Positions 34,608 through 42,544 of a stretch of DNA of 53,373 bases are shown piece by piece; within the stretch, counting starts at the first letter, position 1, and each line of letters starts with the position of its first letter. The notes beneath the pieces were generated by a model. The model did not search any database, was not told where the DNA came from, and was given only the letters and a program-made list of their open reading frames with translations. This DNA is from Lachnospiraceae bacterium. Lineage in GTDB: Bacteria; Bacillota; Clostridia; Lachnospirales; Lachnospiraceae. The stretch is taken from contig JAAWKU010000006.1 in assembly GCA_022797535.1 (NCBI GenBank), positions 1 to 53,373 of the forward strand. Reading direction: 5' to 3'. A program made the translations under genes and the position numbers.

Positions 34608-35738
34608 CTACTCAGGCGTTGCCATGCCCTCCAGCTTCTCTTTTTTATAGGTTGTAAACCGTCCCTGATCCAGAGCGTCACGGATCTCTGCCATCATTGT
34701 GTTGTAAAAAAACAGATTATGCAGCACGCACAGGCGCATGCCCAACATTTCCCCTGCCTTCAGCAGATGTCGGATATACGCTCTGGAATACCGCCTGCAG
34801 GCGGGACAGCCGCAGCCCTCCTCAATGGGCCTGTCATCCAGTTCGTGCCTGGCGTTAAACAGGTTGATCTTTCCGTGGTTCGTGTACAGATGCCCATGTC
34901 TCCCGTTCCTGCTGGGGTATACGCAGTCAAAAAAGTCCACGCCCCTTTCTACTCCTTCGAGAATATTGGCCGGGGTTCCCACTCCCATCAGGTATGTGGG
35001 CCTGTCCGCAGGCAGATAGGGCACCACCTCCTCCAATATGTGGTACATCTCCTGATGGGTCTCACCCACCGCCAGCCCCCCCACGGCATAGCCGTCCAAT
35101 TCCAGTTCCCGGATTCGCTTGGCATGTTCGATGCGGATATCCTCAAAAACTGCTCCCTGGTTGATGCCAAAGAGCATCTGCTTTTTATTGATGGTGTCCT
35201 CCAGCCCGTTCAGCCGCACCATTTCCTGCCTGCAGCGTTCCAGCCACCGGGTGGTGCGCTCCACGGATGCCTGTACATAGGCCCGATCCGCCTTGCTGGG
35301 AGCGCACTCGTCAAACGCCATGGCGATAGTGGAAGCCAGATTGGACTGAATCTGCATACTCTCCTCCGGTCCCATAAAAATCTTCCTTCCATCTATATGA
35401 GAGCGGAAATACACCCCCTCTTCCCTGATCTTGCGCAGCCCTGCCAGGGAAAACACCTGAAAACCGCCGGAGTCCGTGAGAATGGGCTTGTTCCAGGACA
35501 TAAAACGATGCAAACCTCCCATCTGCCTCACTACTTTGTCCCCCGGACGCACATGCAGATGGTAAGTGTTGGACAACTCCACCTGAGTACCGATACCCTC
35601 CAGGTCCTCTGTGGACACGGCACCCTTGATGGCCGCCACGGTGCCCACATTCATAAATACCGGGGTCTCCACCACCCCATGCACGGTGGACAGACGGCCC
35701 CGCTTGGCCCTGCCCTCCCTCTTCAAAATCTGATACAT
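34608..35738 (-). CDS. tgt: Queuine tRNA-ribosyltransferase
   Basis: This enzyme swaps guanine 34 of GUN-anticodon tRNAs for a queuosine precursor (preQ1 in bacteria). The 376-residue protein has the catalytic-loop block ILTDSGGFQVFSL (about 88), ECAPSKA, GVGTPANILEGVERGVDFFDCVYPSRNGRHG, and the zinc-binding CGCPACRRYSRAYIRHL (about 308). A GAGGAAAGG site precedes the start. The next gene upstream ends 25 bp away. No queuosine biosynthesis genes are in view. Confidence 0.95.
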   Translation of the reverse strand: MYQILKREGRAKRGRLSTVHGVVETPVFMNVGTVAAIKGAVSTEDLEGIGTQVELSNTYHLHVRPGDKVVRQMGGLHRFMSWNKPILTDSGGFQVFSLAGLRKIREEGVYFRSHIDGRKIFMGPEESMQIQSNLASTIAMAFDECAPSKADRAYVQASVERTTRWLERCRQEMVRLNGLEDTINKKQMLFGINQGAVFEDIRIEHAKRIRELELDGYAVGGLAVGETHQEMYHILEEVVPYLPADRPTYLMGVGTPANILEGVERGVDFFDCVYPSRNGRHGHLYTNHGKINLFNARHELDDRPIEEGCGCPACRRYSRAYIRHLLKAGEMLGMRLCVLHNLFFYNTMMAEIRDALDQGRFTTYKKEKLEGMATPE

Positions 35739-35763
35739 GTATTCGCCTTTCCTCTTTACCTTT

Positions 35764-36825
35764 TCAGTCTATCTCCTCCAGAAACTCCTCCAAGGTGAGT
35801 TCCCTTTCCATAATCACCGTGGCGGCTTCCACTCCCACATAGCGGAAATGCCATGGCTCATACTCCACGCTGGTTATATATTCCTTGCCCTTAGGATAGC
35901 GCACAATAAAGCCAAACTCCGCGCAATGTTCCTCCAGCCAGATTCCTGCTCCCGTCTCCCCAAAGCCCTGGGTCAGTGTGCCGTAGGTGTCGCAGACAAT
36001 GTCCAGAGATAGGCCTATCTGGTGTTCGCTGGAATCCGGTACCATCACCACTTGACTGGACAGCTTGAAGGCGTCCATATAAGACATGCCCCTTCCCATA
36101 TATAGCTTGATCTTTCTGGCGAACAGCCACTCCTGCCGGGTGTCGCTCCGATAGGGGGATTTGATCAGCAGATTGAATCCGGCCTCCTTGGCGGCCTGCA
36201 TCATGGCCAGCAGATCATCAATAATCCGCTCGTCACATTGCTGGCTGCCCTTGATGGTGGCCAGGGTGAAGTCATAGTCTTCTGGAATGGGATGCTGTTT
36301 GTTTACCAGAATGAGCCGCCAGTCGTCCGAAGAGAAAGAAAAGTTTTCCAGGTCCTGTTCTCCCATAGGTTCTGTCACGGCGTCCTGCCTCTCCTCCTGC
36401 TCCCTGCGGTAAGTCAAAATATCCTCCAGGACGATCTGATCCTCCTCATCCTCCTGGAACAGGGCCGTTTCGTCCTCCTCCAGAAGCAATTCCTTCTCCC
36501 AGTCCTCCAGCCCCTCCAGGTCCACCTCCGCCTCCGGCGCCAGCGACACAGACTCGTCGCTGATCAGCGCCGTCAACCGCTCGTCCAGCTTATGTTCCTC
36601 ACCGTCCGGAAAAATCGGGAAGGAGAAGCTGGCATAGGCAATAAAAATCACCAGCGACATCATCACCATGGTCAGCCGCTTTCTGTTATCCCGTATGTAA
36701 TGCACAAAATGGAAAAGAGGAACGCAGAGACACATGCCGATTATGGCAGCCATCCTGCGCGCCCGTCCTTTCTTTCCCATTTTGAGCAGATAATATCTAA
36801 TTACTTCCTCCATCGTCGCTTTCAT
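35764..36825 (-). CDS. Membrane-anchored VanY/M15-family D,D-carboxypeptidase-like protein
   Basis: The 353-residue protein has a basic N-terminus, one transmembrane helix (about 50-72) and a long acidic linker (about 85-155). The M15B catalytic domain has the substrate region SPYRSDTRQEWLF, the zinc ligands in SSEHQIGLSLDI (His, Asp) and EPWHFRYVG (His), plus the preceding catalytic Glu in EYEPWHF. It probably trims D-Ala-D-Ala of peptidoglycan at the outer membrane face. The acidic linker is unusually long. GAGGAAG precedes the start. It is the first gene of a group leading to tgt and yajC, divergent from aroC. Confidence 0.82.
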   Translation of the reverse strand: MKATMEEVIRYYLLKMGKKGRARRMAAIIGMCLCVPLFHFVHYIRDNRKRLTMVMMSLVIFIAYASFSFPIFPDGEEHKLDERLTALISDESVSLAPEAEVDLEGLEDWEKELLLEEDETALFQEDEEDQIVLEDILTYRREQEERQDAVTEPMGEQDLENFSFSSDDWRLILVNKQHPIPEDYDFTLATIKGSQQCDERIIDDLLAMMQAAKEAGFNLLIKSPYRSDTRQEWLFARKIKLYMGRGMSYMDAFKLSSQVVMVPDSSEHQIGLSLDIVCDTYGTLTQGFGETGAGIWLEEHCAEFGFIVRYPKGKEYITSVEYEPWHFRYVGVEAATVIMERELTLEEFLEEID

Positions 36826-36965
36826 GGGCTTCCTCTACTTTGCTCCTACTGCCGTAAATATGGCAGCGGTTATTGTTCAATATGCGTAAAATACCTGAAA
36901 TCCATACTTTTTCAAAATAATATTAACACAGCTTTTCCAAAAACGCATCATTTTTTTTCGCAAAG

Positions 36966-36994
36966 TTGCTATTTTTTTGCAAATTCGATATAAT
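36966..36994 (+). promoter_or_regulatory. Sigma-A-type promoter of aroC
   Basis: TTGCTA (36966-36971) and a perfect TATAAT (36989-36994) are spaced 17 nt apart, about 60 nt upstream of the aroC start. The divergent VanY gene starts at 36825; the roughly 230-bp interval holds no other gene. A 5-bp hairpin, CTGCCGTAAATATGGCAG, lies near the VanY start. Confidence 0.7.
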
Positions 36995-37053
36995 CTATAA
37001 AAAATGTTCCGGTGGTGCCCGGAACTCAAAACAGAAAGCGAGGAGAAAGCGCT

Positions 37054-38172
37054 ATGGCAGGATCATCTTTTGGCAACATATTCCGCGTCACCACCTGGGG
37101 GGAATCCCACGGGCCGGCCCTGGGAGTGGTGGTGGACGGCTGTCCCGCGGGACTGACTTTACAGGAGGAGGACATTCAGCGCTACCTGGACCGGCGCAGA
37201 CCCGGACAGAGCAAAATCACCACCGCCCGCAGCGAAGCGGACCAGGTGGAAATCCTCTCCGGCATATTTGAAGGACGCACTACAGGAACCCCCATCTCCC
37301 TGCTGGTGCGCAACACCTCCCAAATCTCCCGGGATTACAGCGAAATCGCTTCCTGCTACCGCCCCGGACATGCGGACTATTCTTATGACCAAAAATACGG
37401 CTTCCGAGATTACCGGGGCGGCGGACGCTCCTCGGGGCGGGAGACCATTGGCAGAGTGGCAGCGGGGGCCATTGCCTGCAAGATTCTGGGACAGCTGGGC
37501 ATTGAGGTTTGCGCCTATACCCGTTCCATCGGCCCCATCTCCATTGACCCGTCCCGTTTTGAGGCCGCCGCCATCTCAGAGACCCGCACTGCCATGCCGG
37601 ACCGGGATGCAGACACACAGGCAGTAGCCTATCTGGAAGAGGCCATAAAGCGCCTGGACTCCGTGGGCGGGGTGATGGAATGCCGGGCCACCGGGGTTCC
37701 CGCCGGCATCGGCGACCCTGTTTTCCGCAAACTGGACGCCCTGCTGGCCCAGGCCGTCATGTCCATCGGCGCGGTGAAGGCCGTGGAGATTGGCGACGGA
37801 ACCACCGTGACCACCCGCTACGGCAGCGAGAACAACGACAACTTTTGTATAAAGCAGGGCCAGGTAGCAAAGACAACCAACCACGCCGGCGGCATACTGG
37901 GAGGCATCAGCGATGGCAGCGACATCCTGATCCGGGCCCATGTAAAACCCACTCCTTCTATCTACGCCTCCCAGCAGACGGTGGATCAGTCCGGTCAGGA
38001 AATCAGCCTTCAGATCAAGGGCCGTCACGATCCCATCATCGTGCCCAGAGCAGTAGTGGTGCTGGAGTGTATGACTGCCATCACCCTTCTGGACGCCCTG
38101 CTGTCCAACCTTTGCTGCCGCATGGATAGCCTGGAGGCATTCTACAGGAAGCCGGAACTCCTGCGGAAATAG
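37054..38172 (+). CDS. aroC: Chorismate synthase
   Basis: This enzyme catalyses the last step of the shikimate pathway and needs reduced FMN. From the ATG at 37054 (GAGGAG upstream) it has 372 residues. The N-terminus is [44 protein letters not shown] lies near 128, and the [15 protein letters not shown] region follows. The catalytic His is in TTWGESHGP. It is the only long gene on the plus strand here and faces away from VanY; other aro genes are not in view. Confidence 0.95.
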   Translation: MAGSSFGNIFRVTTWGESHGPALGVVVDGCPAGLTLQEEDIQRYLDRRRPGQSKITTARSEADQVEILSGIFEGRTTGTPISLLVRNTSQISRDYSEIASCYRPGHADYSYDQKYGFRDYRGGGRSSGRETIGRVAAGAIACKILGQLGIEVCAYTRSIGPISIDPSRFEAAAISETRTAMPDRDADTQAVAYLEEAIKRLDSVGGVMECRATGVPAGIGDPVFRKLDALLAQAVMSIGAVKAVEIGDGTTVTTRYGSENNDNFCIKQGQVAKTTNHAGGILGGISDGSDILIRAHVKPTPSIYASQQTVDQSGQEISLQIKGRHDPIIVPRAVVVLECMTAITLLDALLSNLCCRMDSLEAFYRKPELLRK

Positions 38173-38195
38173 CCGCTCAAACACAGGCATTACAA

Positions 38196-38232
38196 AGGGC
38201 CGATTTCCTCCCGACAGGAGAAAACCGGCCCT
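38196..38232. terminator. Hairpin between convergent aroC and lactonase genes
   Basis: A long imperfect stem with AGGGCCG / CGGCCCT at its base is followed by TTTG on the minus strand. It sits 13 bp past the lactonase stop and 24 bp past the aroC stop, so it probably ends transcription from both sides. Confidence 0.5.
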
Positions 38233-38244
38233 GTTCATATGACC

Positions 38245-39297
38245 TTAAGATAATTTATGGAAAATAATGGAGTTGGGAGCCATCAGTTTCATGGGGGCTC
38301 CGTTCATGGTCATAGTTCCGCTTTTTACATCTATTCTGAAGAAAGTCAGAGTGTTGGACTCGTGGTTCAAAGACACAATAAACTTGTTATTCGGGAAAAT
38401 ATCCGCATCCTTGGGAAACTCTCCGCTGATGGGCAGACAGAAATTCTTGGTCAAGAAGCCATTCTCCTTGTTCACATTATATAAAATCACCGAATTGTCC
38501 CCAGCATTGGAACTGATCAGGTAATTGTAATCCATGGAGAAACTCAGCGCGCTGGCAGCGCTGCCCTGAGTGGCATCATCATTAACTGTAGAAATGCTCT
38601 GGATCTTGCTGAAATAAGGGACACCCTCTCTGTCCTCATAGGAATAAACGTCTACGCAGCACTTCCACTCATGTACAATATAGATAAACCGTCCGTCCTG
38701 GGAAATCTTGATATGCCTGGGCGCCGCCTCCATCTCGCTGCGGATCACATCGGCAATCCGCAGTTTGCCGCTTCCCGGATTAAATGCGTACACATTCACA
38801 TGATCCATACCCTGGTCCGCCACCAGCAGATACTTGTTGTCATGGGTCATGCGGGCGCAGTTAATGTGGGGACGAAAATTCCGTTCCGACAGACTGCCCA
38901 TGCCCTTGTGATATACCTCGTCGGTAATGCCGCCGATGGAGCCGTCCTGCTCGATCTTCAACACAGTCAGTTTGCCGTCATGATATCCGGCTACAAAGAG
39001 ATACTTGTCCGTGTAATCCGTGGACAGATAACAGCCCCTCATCCCATTGATGGGAGCAAAATTCAGCAGTTCCAGGCTGCCGTCCTTCATGATGATATAT
39101 GCCTCCACGCCAAAATCCGTAATAGAATACAGGCACTTCCCATTGTGTGAGATGGTCACATAAGAGGAGTTGGTGATCTCCACCTTGTCCTTCTCTGTGA
39201 ACCGTCCCTTTTCCATATCTACATCATACACTCTGATACCATGGCTATCCCCCATTGTATAGGTGGATACATACGCAACATATTTGTCTTTCGCCAT
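38245..39297 (-). CDS. Lactonase-family seven-bladed beta-propeller protein
   Basis: The 350-residue protein is of the YkgB/6-phosphogluconolactonase propeller type. From the ATG at 39297 (AGGAGG upstream) it starts AKDKYVAYVSTYTMG. Repeating blade strands are visible (VTISHNGKCLYSI, LFVAGYHDGKLTVLK, LLVADQGMDHVNVYAF, RHIKISQDGRFIYIVHE), as is PHINCARM near the metal site. No signal peptide is seen. The reading frame is open much farther upstream but without a start context, and it overlaps the neighbouring promoter. Its substrate is not clear; a sugar lactone is likely. A promoter lies at 39344-39372. Confidence 0.85.
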   Translation of the reverse strand: MAKDKYVAYVSTYTMGDSHGIRVYDVDMEKGRFTEKDKVEITNSSYVTISHNGKCLYSITDFGVEAYIIMKDGSLELLNFAPINGMRGCYLSTDYTDKYLFVAGYHDGKLTVLKIEQDGSIGGITDEVYHKGMGSLSERNFRPHINCARMTHDNKYLLVADQGMDHVNVYAFNPGSGKLRIADVIRSEMEAAPRHIKISQDGRFIYIVHEWKCCVDVYSYEDREGVPYFSKIQSISTVNDDATQGSAASALSFSMDYNYLISSNAGDNSVILYNVNKENGFLTKNFCLPISGEFPKDADIFPNNKFIVSLNHESNTLTFFRIDVKSGTMTMNGAPMKLMAPNSIIFHKLS

Positions 39298-39343
39298 AGC
39301 CACATACCTCCTCAAGTCATTTCTGTCACAGAACTTTATCCGA

Positions 39344-39372
39344 ATTATAGCACAAAACCTCCGAAAAGACAA
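39344..39372 (-). promoter_or_regulatory. Sigma-A-type promoter of the lactonase gene
   Basis: The minus strand carries TTGTCT (39367-39372), 17 nt, and a perfect TATAAT (39344-39349), about 45 nt upstream of the lactonase start. Confidence 0.72.
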
Positions 39373-39401
39373 GGCAAAAGCCCGACCGTTTAAGGCGGGC
39401 T
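39373..39401 (-). terminator. Terminator after the Cys/His-rich gene
   Basis: The minus strand reads AGCCCGCC...GGTCGGGCT (one bulge) followed by TTTTGCC, about 30 bp past the Cys-rich stop. On the plus strand, CTTTTTT also follows (39406-39411), so it may work both ways. Confidence 0.6.
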
Positions 39402-39430
39402 CTCGCTTTTTTAACTTATTCTCAAAGTAC

Positions 39431-39829
39431 TTAATCTGCGTCGCAGCCACAGGTATCTCCGCTGGAGATACTGGGGAAACTGTTCCATGCGGCAGGACCG
39501 CCCTGCTTGCAATCATGGTCATGATGATCGTGATGTTCATGATGTTCATGCTCCTCGGAACGTCTCACAGAGCCACGGCCCTCTCCCATGCAGGGACAGT
39601 CGTTGTCGCGTTCCCTCCGGCAGCACATGTCGCCGCAGTCTCTGTCCCTCTGACAGCACATGCCGCCACAGTTTCTGTCCCCCCGGCAGTTCATGCCGCC
39701 GCAGTCTCTGTCCCTCTGGCAGCACATATCGCCGCCTCTGGCACATCCGCAGCCACCGTTACAGCCACAGCCGCGGCCGCCCTGACAGCCTCCGCAGGCC
39801 AGCAGCAAAAGGATAATCAAACAATTCAT
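39431..39829 (-). CDS. Small Cys/His-rich protein, putative metal binder
   Basis: The 132-residue protein has no family I recognise. It has a short hydrophobic N-terminus (NCLIILLLLAC; LLAC resembles a lipobox, but no basic residues precede it). A middle region follows with repeated CC/CxC motifs: GCGCNGGCGCARGG, then near-copies of MCCQRDRDCGG, MNCRGDRNCGG, MCCQRDRDCGD, MCCRRERDND. A His cluster (HEHHEHHDHHDHD) and a Cys-containing tail complete it. I count about 22 Cys and 8 His. The arrangement suggests metal binding or disulfide cross-linking at the cell surface. It lies alone between a GH13-like gene and a lactonase gene. AGGAAG precedes the ATG at about 12 nt. Confidence 0.72.
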   Translation of the reverse strand: MNCLIILLLLACGGCQGGRGCGCNGGCGCARGGDMCCQRDRDCGGMNCRGDRNCGGMCCQRDRDCGDMCCRRERDNDCPCMGEGRGSVRRSEEHEHHEHHDHHDHDCKQGGPAAWNSFPSISSGDTCGCDAD

Positions 39830-39985
39830 ACGCTATGCTTCCTATCCGTGTTTGTTACTCTATCCTATGCTGCCACAACGCCATTGTGACTGGGCCGCCT
39901 GTCCATTTTTCCCGCCCTGGGGCAAAGTCCCTCAAAAATCCGCAAAACACTTTGTAGTCCAGGAAATATGCAGTGAAATACAGTA

Positions 39986-41839
39986 TCACCGACGCACGCT
40001 CCGATACAGGGCGATGCTCCTGGGACTCGTCCTCACAGTCTGCCCTTCTCCGGCAGCCTGCGTTCCTTTTCCGCCCACCGGCTCCTCTTCCTTCACCCGC
40101 TCTCCCTCTTCCGTGTCCAATACCTTTCTCCATACCTGCCCCTTAGGCAGTCTGGGCAGCGCAAAATCATGACTCTCCCAGTGCATATTCAGTGCGATAT
40201 ACCAGCAATCCTCCTGTCCCTCCCTGGCATATGCGCCGTTGAGCATAATGCCTAGATGCCGGTTGTAAGGCTCCCAGGCGGGCCTCCAGGCCTCCGTTCC
40301 ATGGTAGGAAAGATCCGGACTTCCACAGGAGCGGAAATCCATCAGGCGGCACTCCCGCTCCAGGTGAAAGATACTGTTCTGCCTGCGCAGGAGGATCAGC
40401 CTTCGTACATAGTCATGCAGGCAATTCCTCTTCTCCAGGTCTTTCCAATTCACCCAAGTCACCCCGTTGTCATGACAGTAGGGATTATTGTTTCCCTTTT
40501 GAGTACGCCCGAACTCATCTCCCATGAAGAAATAAGGGGTTCCCTGAGACAGCATCAACAGGGCAAAAGCATTGCGCAGTTGTTTCATCCGCAGCGCCGT
40601 CACCTGCTTTTTGCGGGAAGGCCCTTCCACGCCGCAGTTCCAACTGAAGTTGCAGTCACTGCCGTCCCTGTTTTCTTCTCCGTTCTCTTCATTATGCTTC
40701 CTGTCGTAGGACACCAGATCCATCATGGTAAAGCCTGCGTAATCCGAGAAATAGTTGATCACACCCTTCTGCAGGGGATTGCAGCGCATTCTCTGCGCCA
40801 CACCCTGCAGCATGCCCTCATCCCCCTTTAAAAAACGTCTCATTTCCTGTTGGTAACCCTCATTGTAGACAGCCAGGTTCCGATAGGAAGGTATCTTTTC
40901 ATAGCCATAGATTTGTTCCGTGGAAAAATCGTAGTACCAAAGTTTGCGATCACTGAGAGCAGGATCCGACGCAATCGCCAGGGCCTGCAGATTCCCCCCC
41001 ATCAGGTGAAAACCATCCACATGATAGGCCCAGCTCCAATACCGCAGCACATTCAATATCTCGTCCGTAGAAATATGGTCGGGGAAAAAGAATTGCAGAA
41101 TCAGTTCCATTCCCCTGGCATGTAACGCTTTCACCAGATCCCTGAGTTCTGTGGCGGCGTCCCCCGAGGCGGCATAACCGCTTCTGGGAGCATAATAATA
41201 TCCCTCCTGATAGCCCCAGTAATTCAACCGGGGCTCTCCAGGCCGGCAACGCTCTCTGTTGCATTCCTTAGATATCTGCGCATCCTGCATTTCTATCTGC
41301 TCATAGACCGGCTGCAATTCCAGGGTAGTGACACCCAGATCCTGCAGATAGTCCAGTTTCTCCTCGATTCCCGCAAAAGTTCCTCTGGCCTTGACGCCTG
41401 AGGAAACATGCATGGTGAATCCTCTCACATGGATTCCGTAGCATACCGCATCCTCATAGGGAACTCTGGGGCAAACATCCCCACCCCAATCATAAGGAGC
41501 ATCCCCGATCACCGCCCGATAGTCCCGGGGACTACGGGGAGTGCCGTACTTCCCCCGAAGTTCATAGGCCCGGGCCCAACGGTCAGGAAACACCTGATCC
41601 CCTCTGTAAAACAGATAACTGATCCCCTCTGCCGGAAAGCCCGTGACCACGCCGTAACGGATACTCCCCAGCCTGTCCTGGGGATGGAAAGCCTGTTTTT
41701 TTAAGAGTCTGCCGCCCCCCCTCTGGTAAACCAGAACGCCGCAGTCTTCCTCCCCGGAGGGAAAAGAAACCCTGATGCCGTCTGTTCCCTGTCCAAGGGG
41801 ATACGCCCCATATGGGAGCGGAAAATTCTCAAATGTCAT
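39986..41839 (-). CDS. GH13 isoamylase-like protein lacking catalytic residues
   Basis: From the ATG at 41839 the protein has 617 residues. A CBM48-like N-terminal domain (about 1-100, with RWARAYELRGKYG) is followed by a GH13 barrel of the isoamylase/GlgX type, shown by WGYQEGYYYAPRSGYA and DLVSYDRKHNEENGEENRDG (about 374) and GDEFGRTQKGNNNPYCHDN (about 440). The four catalytic regions are degenerate: region I reads LILQFFFPDH instead of DVVYNH; region II reads VDGFHLMGG, where VDGFRFDLA is expected (nucleophile Asp replaced by Met); no clear acid Glu is found near 300; region IV reads DYAGFT instead of HDGFT. It is therefore probably a glycan-binding pseudoenzyme. A promoter at 42066-42094 gives a leader of about 220 nt. 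Confidence 0.8.
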   Translation of the reverse strand: MTFENFPLPYGAYPLGQGTDGIRVSFPSGEEDCGVLVYQRGGGRLLKKQAFHPQDRLGSIRYGVVTGFPAEGISYLFYRGDQVFPDRWARAYELRGKYGTPRSPRDYRAVIGDAPYDWGGDVCPRVPYEDAVCYGIHVRGFTMHVSSGVKARGTFAGIEEKLDYLQDLGVTTLELQPVYEQIEMQDAQISKECNRERCRPGEPRLNYWGYQEGYYYAPRSGYAASGDAATELRDLVKALHARGMELILQFFFPDHISTDEILNVLRYWSWAYHVDGFHLMGGNLQALAIASDPALSDRKLWYYDFSTEQIYGYEKIPSYRNLAVYNEGYQQEMRRFLKGDEGMLQGVAQRMRCNPLQKGVINYFSDYAGFTMMDLVSYDRKHNEENGEENRDGSDCNFSWNCGVEGPSRKKQVTALRMKQLRNAFALLMLSQGTPYFFMGDEFGRTQKGNNNPYCHDNGVTWVNWKDLEKRNCLHDYVRRLILLRRQNSIFHLERECRLMDFRSCGSPDLSYHGTEAWRPAWEPYNRHLGIMLNGAYAREGQEDCWYIALNMHWESHDFALPRLPKGQVWRKVLDTEEGERVKEEEPVGGKGTQAAGEGQTVRTSPRSIALYRSVRR

Positions 41840-42065
41840 ATCGCCCACGCTTTCCTTTCTTAAAATAGAGATCCACATTTAATGGAGTTCCGCATTTTCC
41901 CTTCCATCACGCAAGCCCGGTAATGCATTTCCGGCCGCTCCGGTATCCACATATGCATCAGCGCAATGTCACGAAATATGCTGTCTTAAACTCCTCTTTA
42001 CTTCCCTGCCGGAGTCTTTCCCGGCAAACGGTTTCCATCACTGAATTTCATATTCTTATAAACAG
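41840..42065 (-). promoter_or_regulatory. 5' leader of the GH13-like gene
   Basis: Between the promoter and the GH13-like start lie about 220 non-coding bases. They include a hairpin-forming GCCGGGAAAGACTCCGGC (minus strand). I see no known riboswitch. Confidence 0.35.
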
Positions 42066-42094
42066 ATTATAGCCTATTTTTTTCCATCTGTAAA
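42066..42094 (-). promoter_or_regulatory. Promoter of the GH13-like gene
   Basis: The minus strand carries TTTACA (42089-42094), 17 nt, and a perfect TATAAT (42066-42071). It is back to back with the DUF1292 promoter, the -35 boxes being 5 bp apart. Confidence 0.68.
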
Positions 42095-42099
42095 TCTTA

Positions 42100-42128
42100 T
42101 TGCAATAAAAATTGCAATATTGTACAAT
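42100..42128 (+). promoter_or_regulatory. Promoter of the DUF1292 gene
   Basis: The plus strand carries TTGCAA (42100-42105), 17 nt, and TACAAT (42123-42128). The box lies within two ATTGCAAT octamers separated by AAAA, a self-complementary repeat that could bind a regulator of both divergent genes. Confidence 0.68.
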
Positions 42129-42227
42129 GAAGTTGTGACTTGCCGCAGCCCATGAATATTTGACCCGGAGGGGTAGGATGGGAGTTGGGCATAAGAGCGA
42201 TATATCGCAGAAAGAGAGGTACTTATT

Positions 42228-42542
42228 ATGGGAAATAATGAAGAACCCACTGAGGAAATGACCGTGGAACTATCCCTGGACAACGGACAGGACGTGACAT
42301 GTGCCGTCATAACGATCCTGGAGGTGGAGGGTCAGGACTATATCGTGCTGCTGCCCTTGGATGAAAAAGGGGAGAACCAGGACGGGGAAGTATGGTTCTA
42401 CCGCTACAGTGAGAATCCCGACGATCCCAACGAGGAGCCGGAACTGGACTACATTGACAATGACGAGGAGTATGAAAAGGTGACAGACGCCTTTGACGAG
42501 TTTCTGGATAACCAGGAATTTGACGAGATCCTGCCTGACTAA
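42228..42542 (+). CDS. DUF1292-domain protein
   Basis: The 104-residue, strongly acidic protein has the beta-rich DUF1292 core (VTCAVITILEVEGQDYIVLLPLD, then EVWFYRYSE) and a Glu/Asp-rich end (DEEYEKVTDAFDEFLDNQEFDEIL). The family is common in Firmicutes and its function is unknown. GAGAGG precedes the start. It is one of few plus-strand genes and converges on the helicase gene, with stop codons only 2 bp apart. Confidence 0.88.
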   Translation: MGNNEEPTEEMTVELSLDNGQDVTCAVITILEVEGQDYIVLLPLDEKGENQDGEVWFYRYSENPDDPNEEPELDYIDNDEEYEKVTDAFDEFLDNQEFDEILPD

Positions 42543-42544
42543 GG

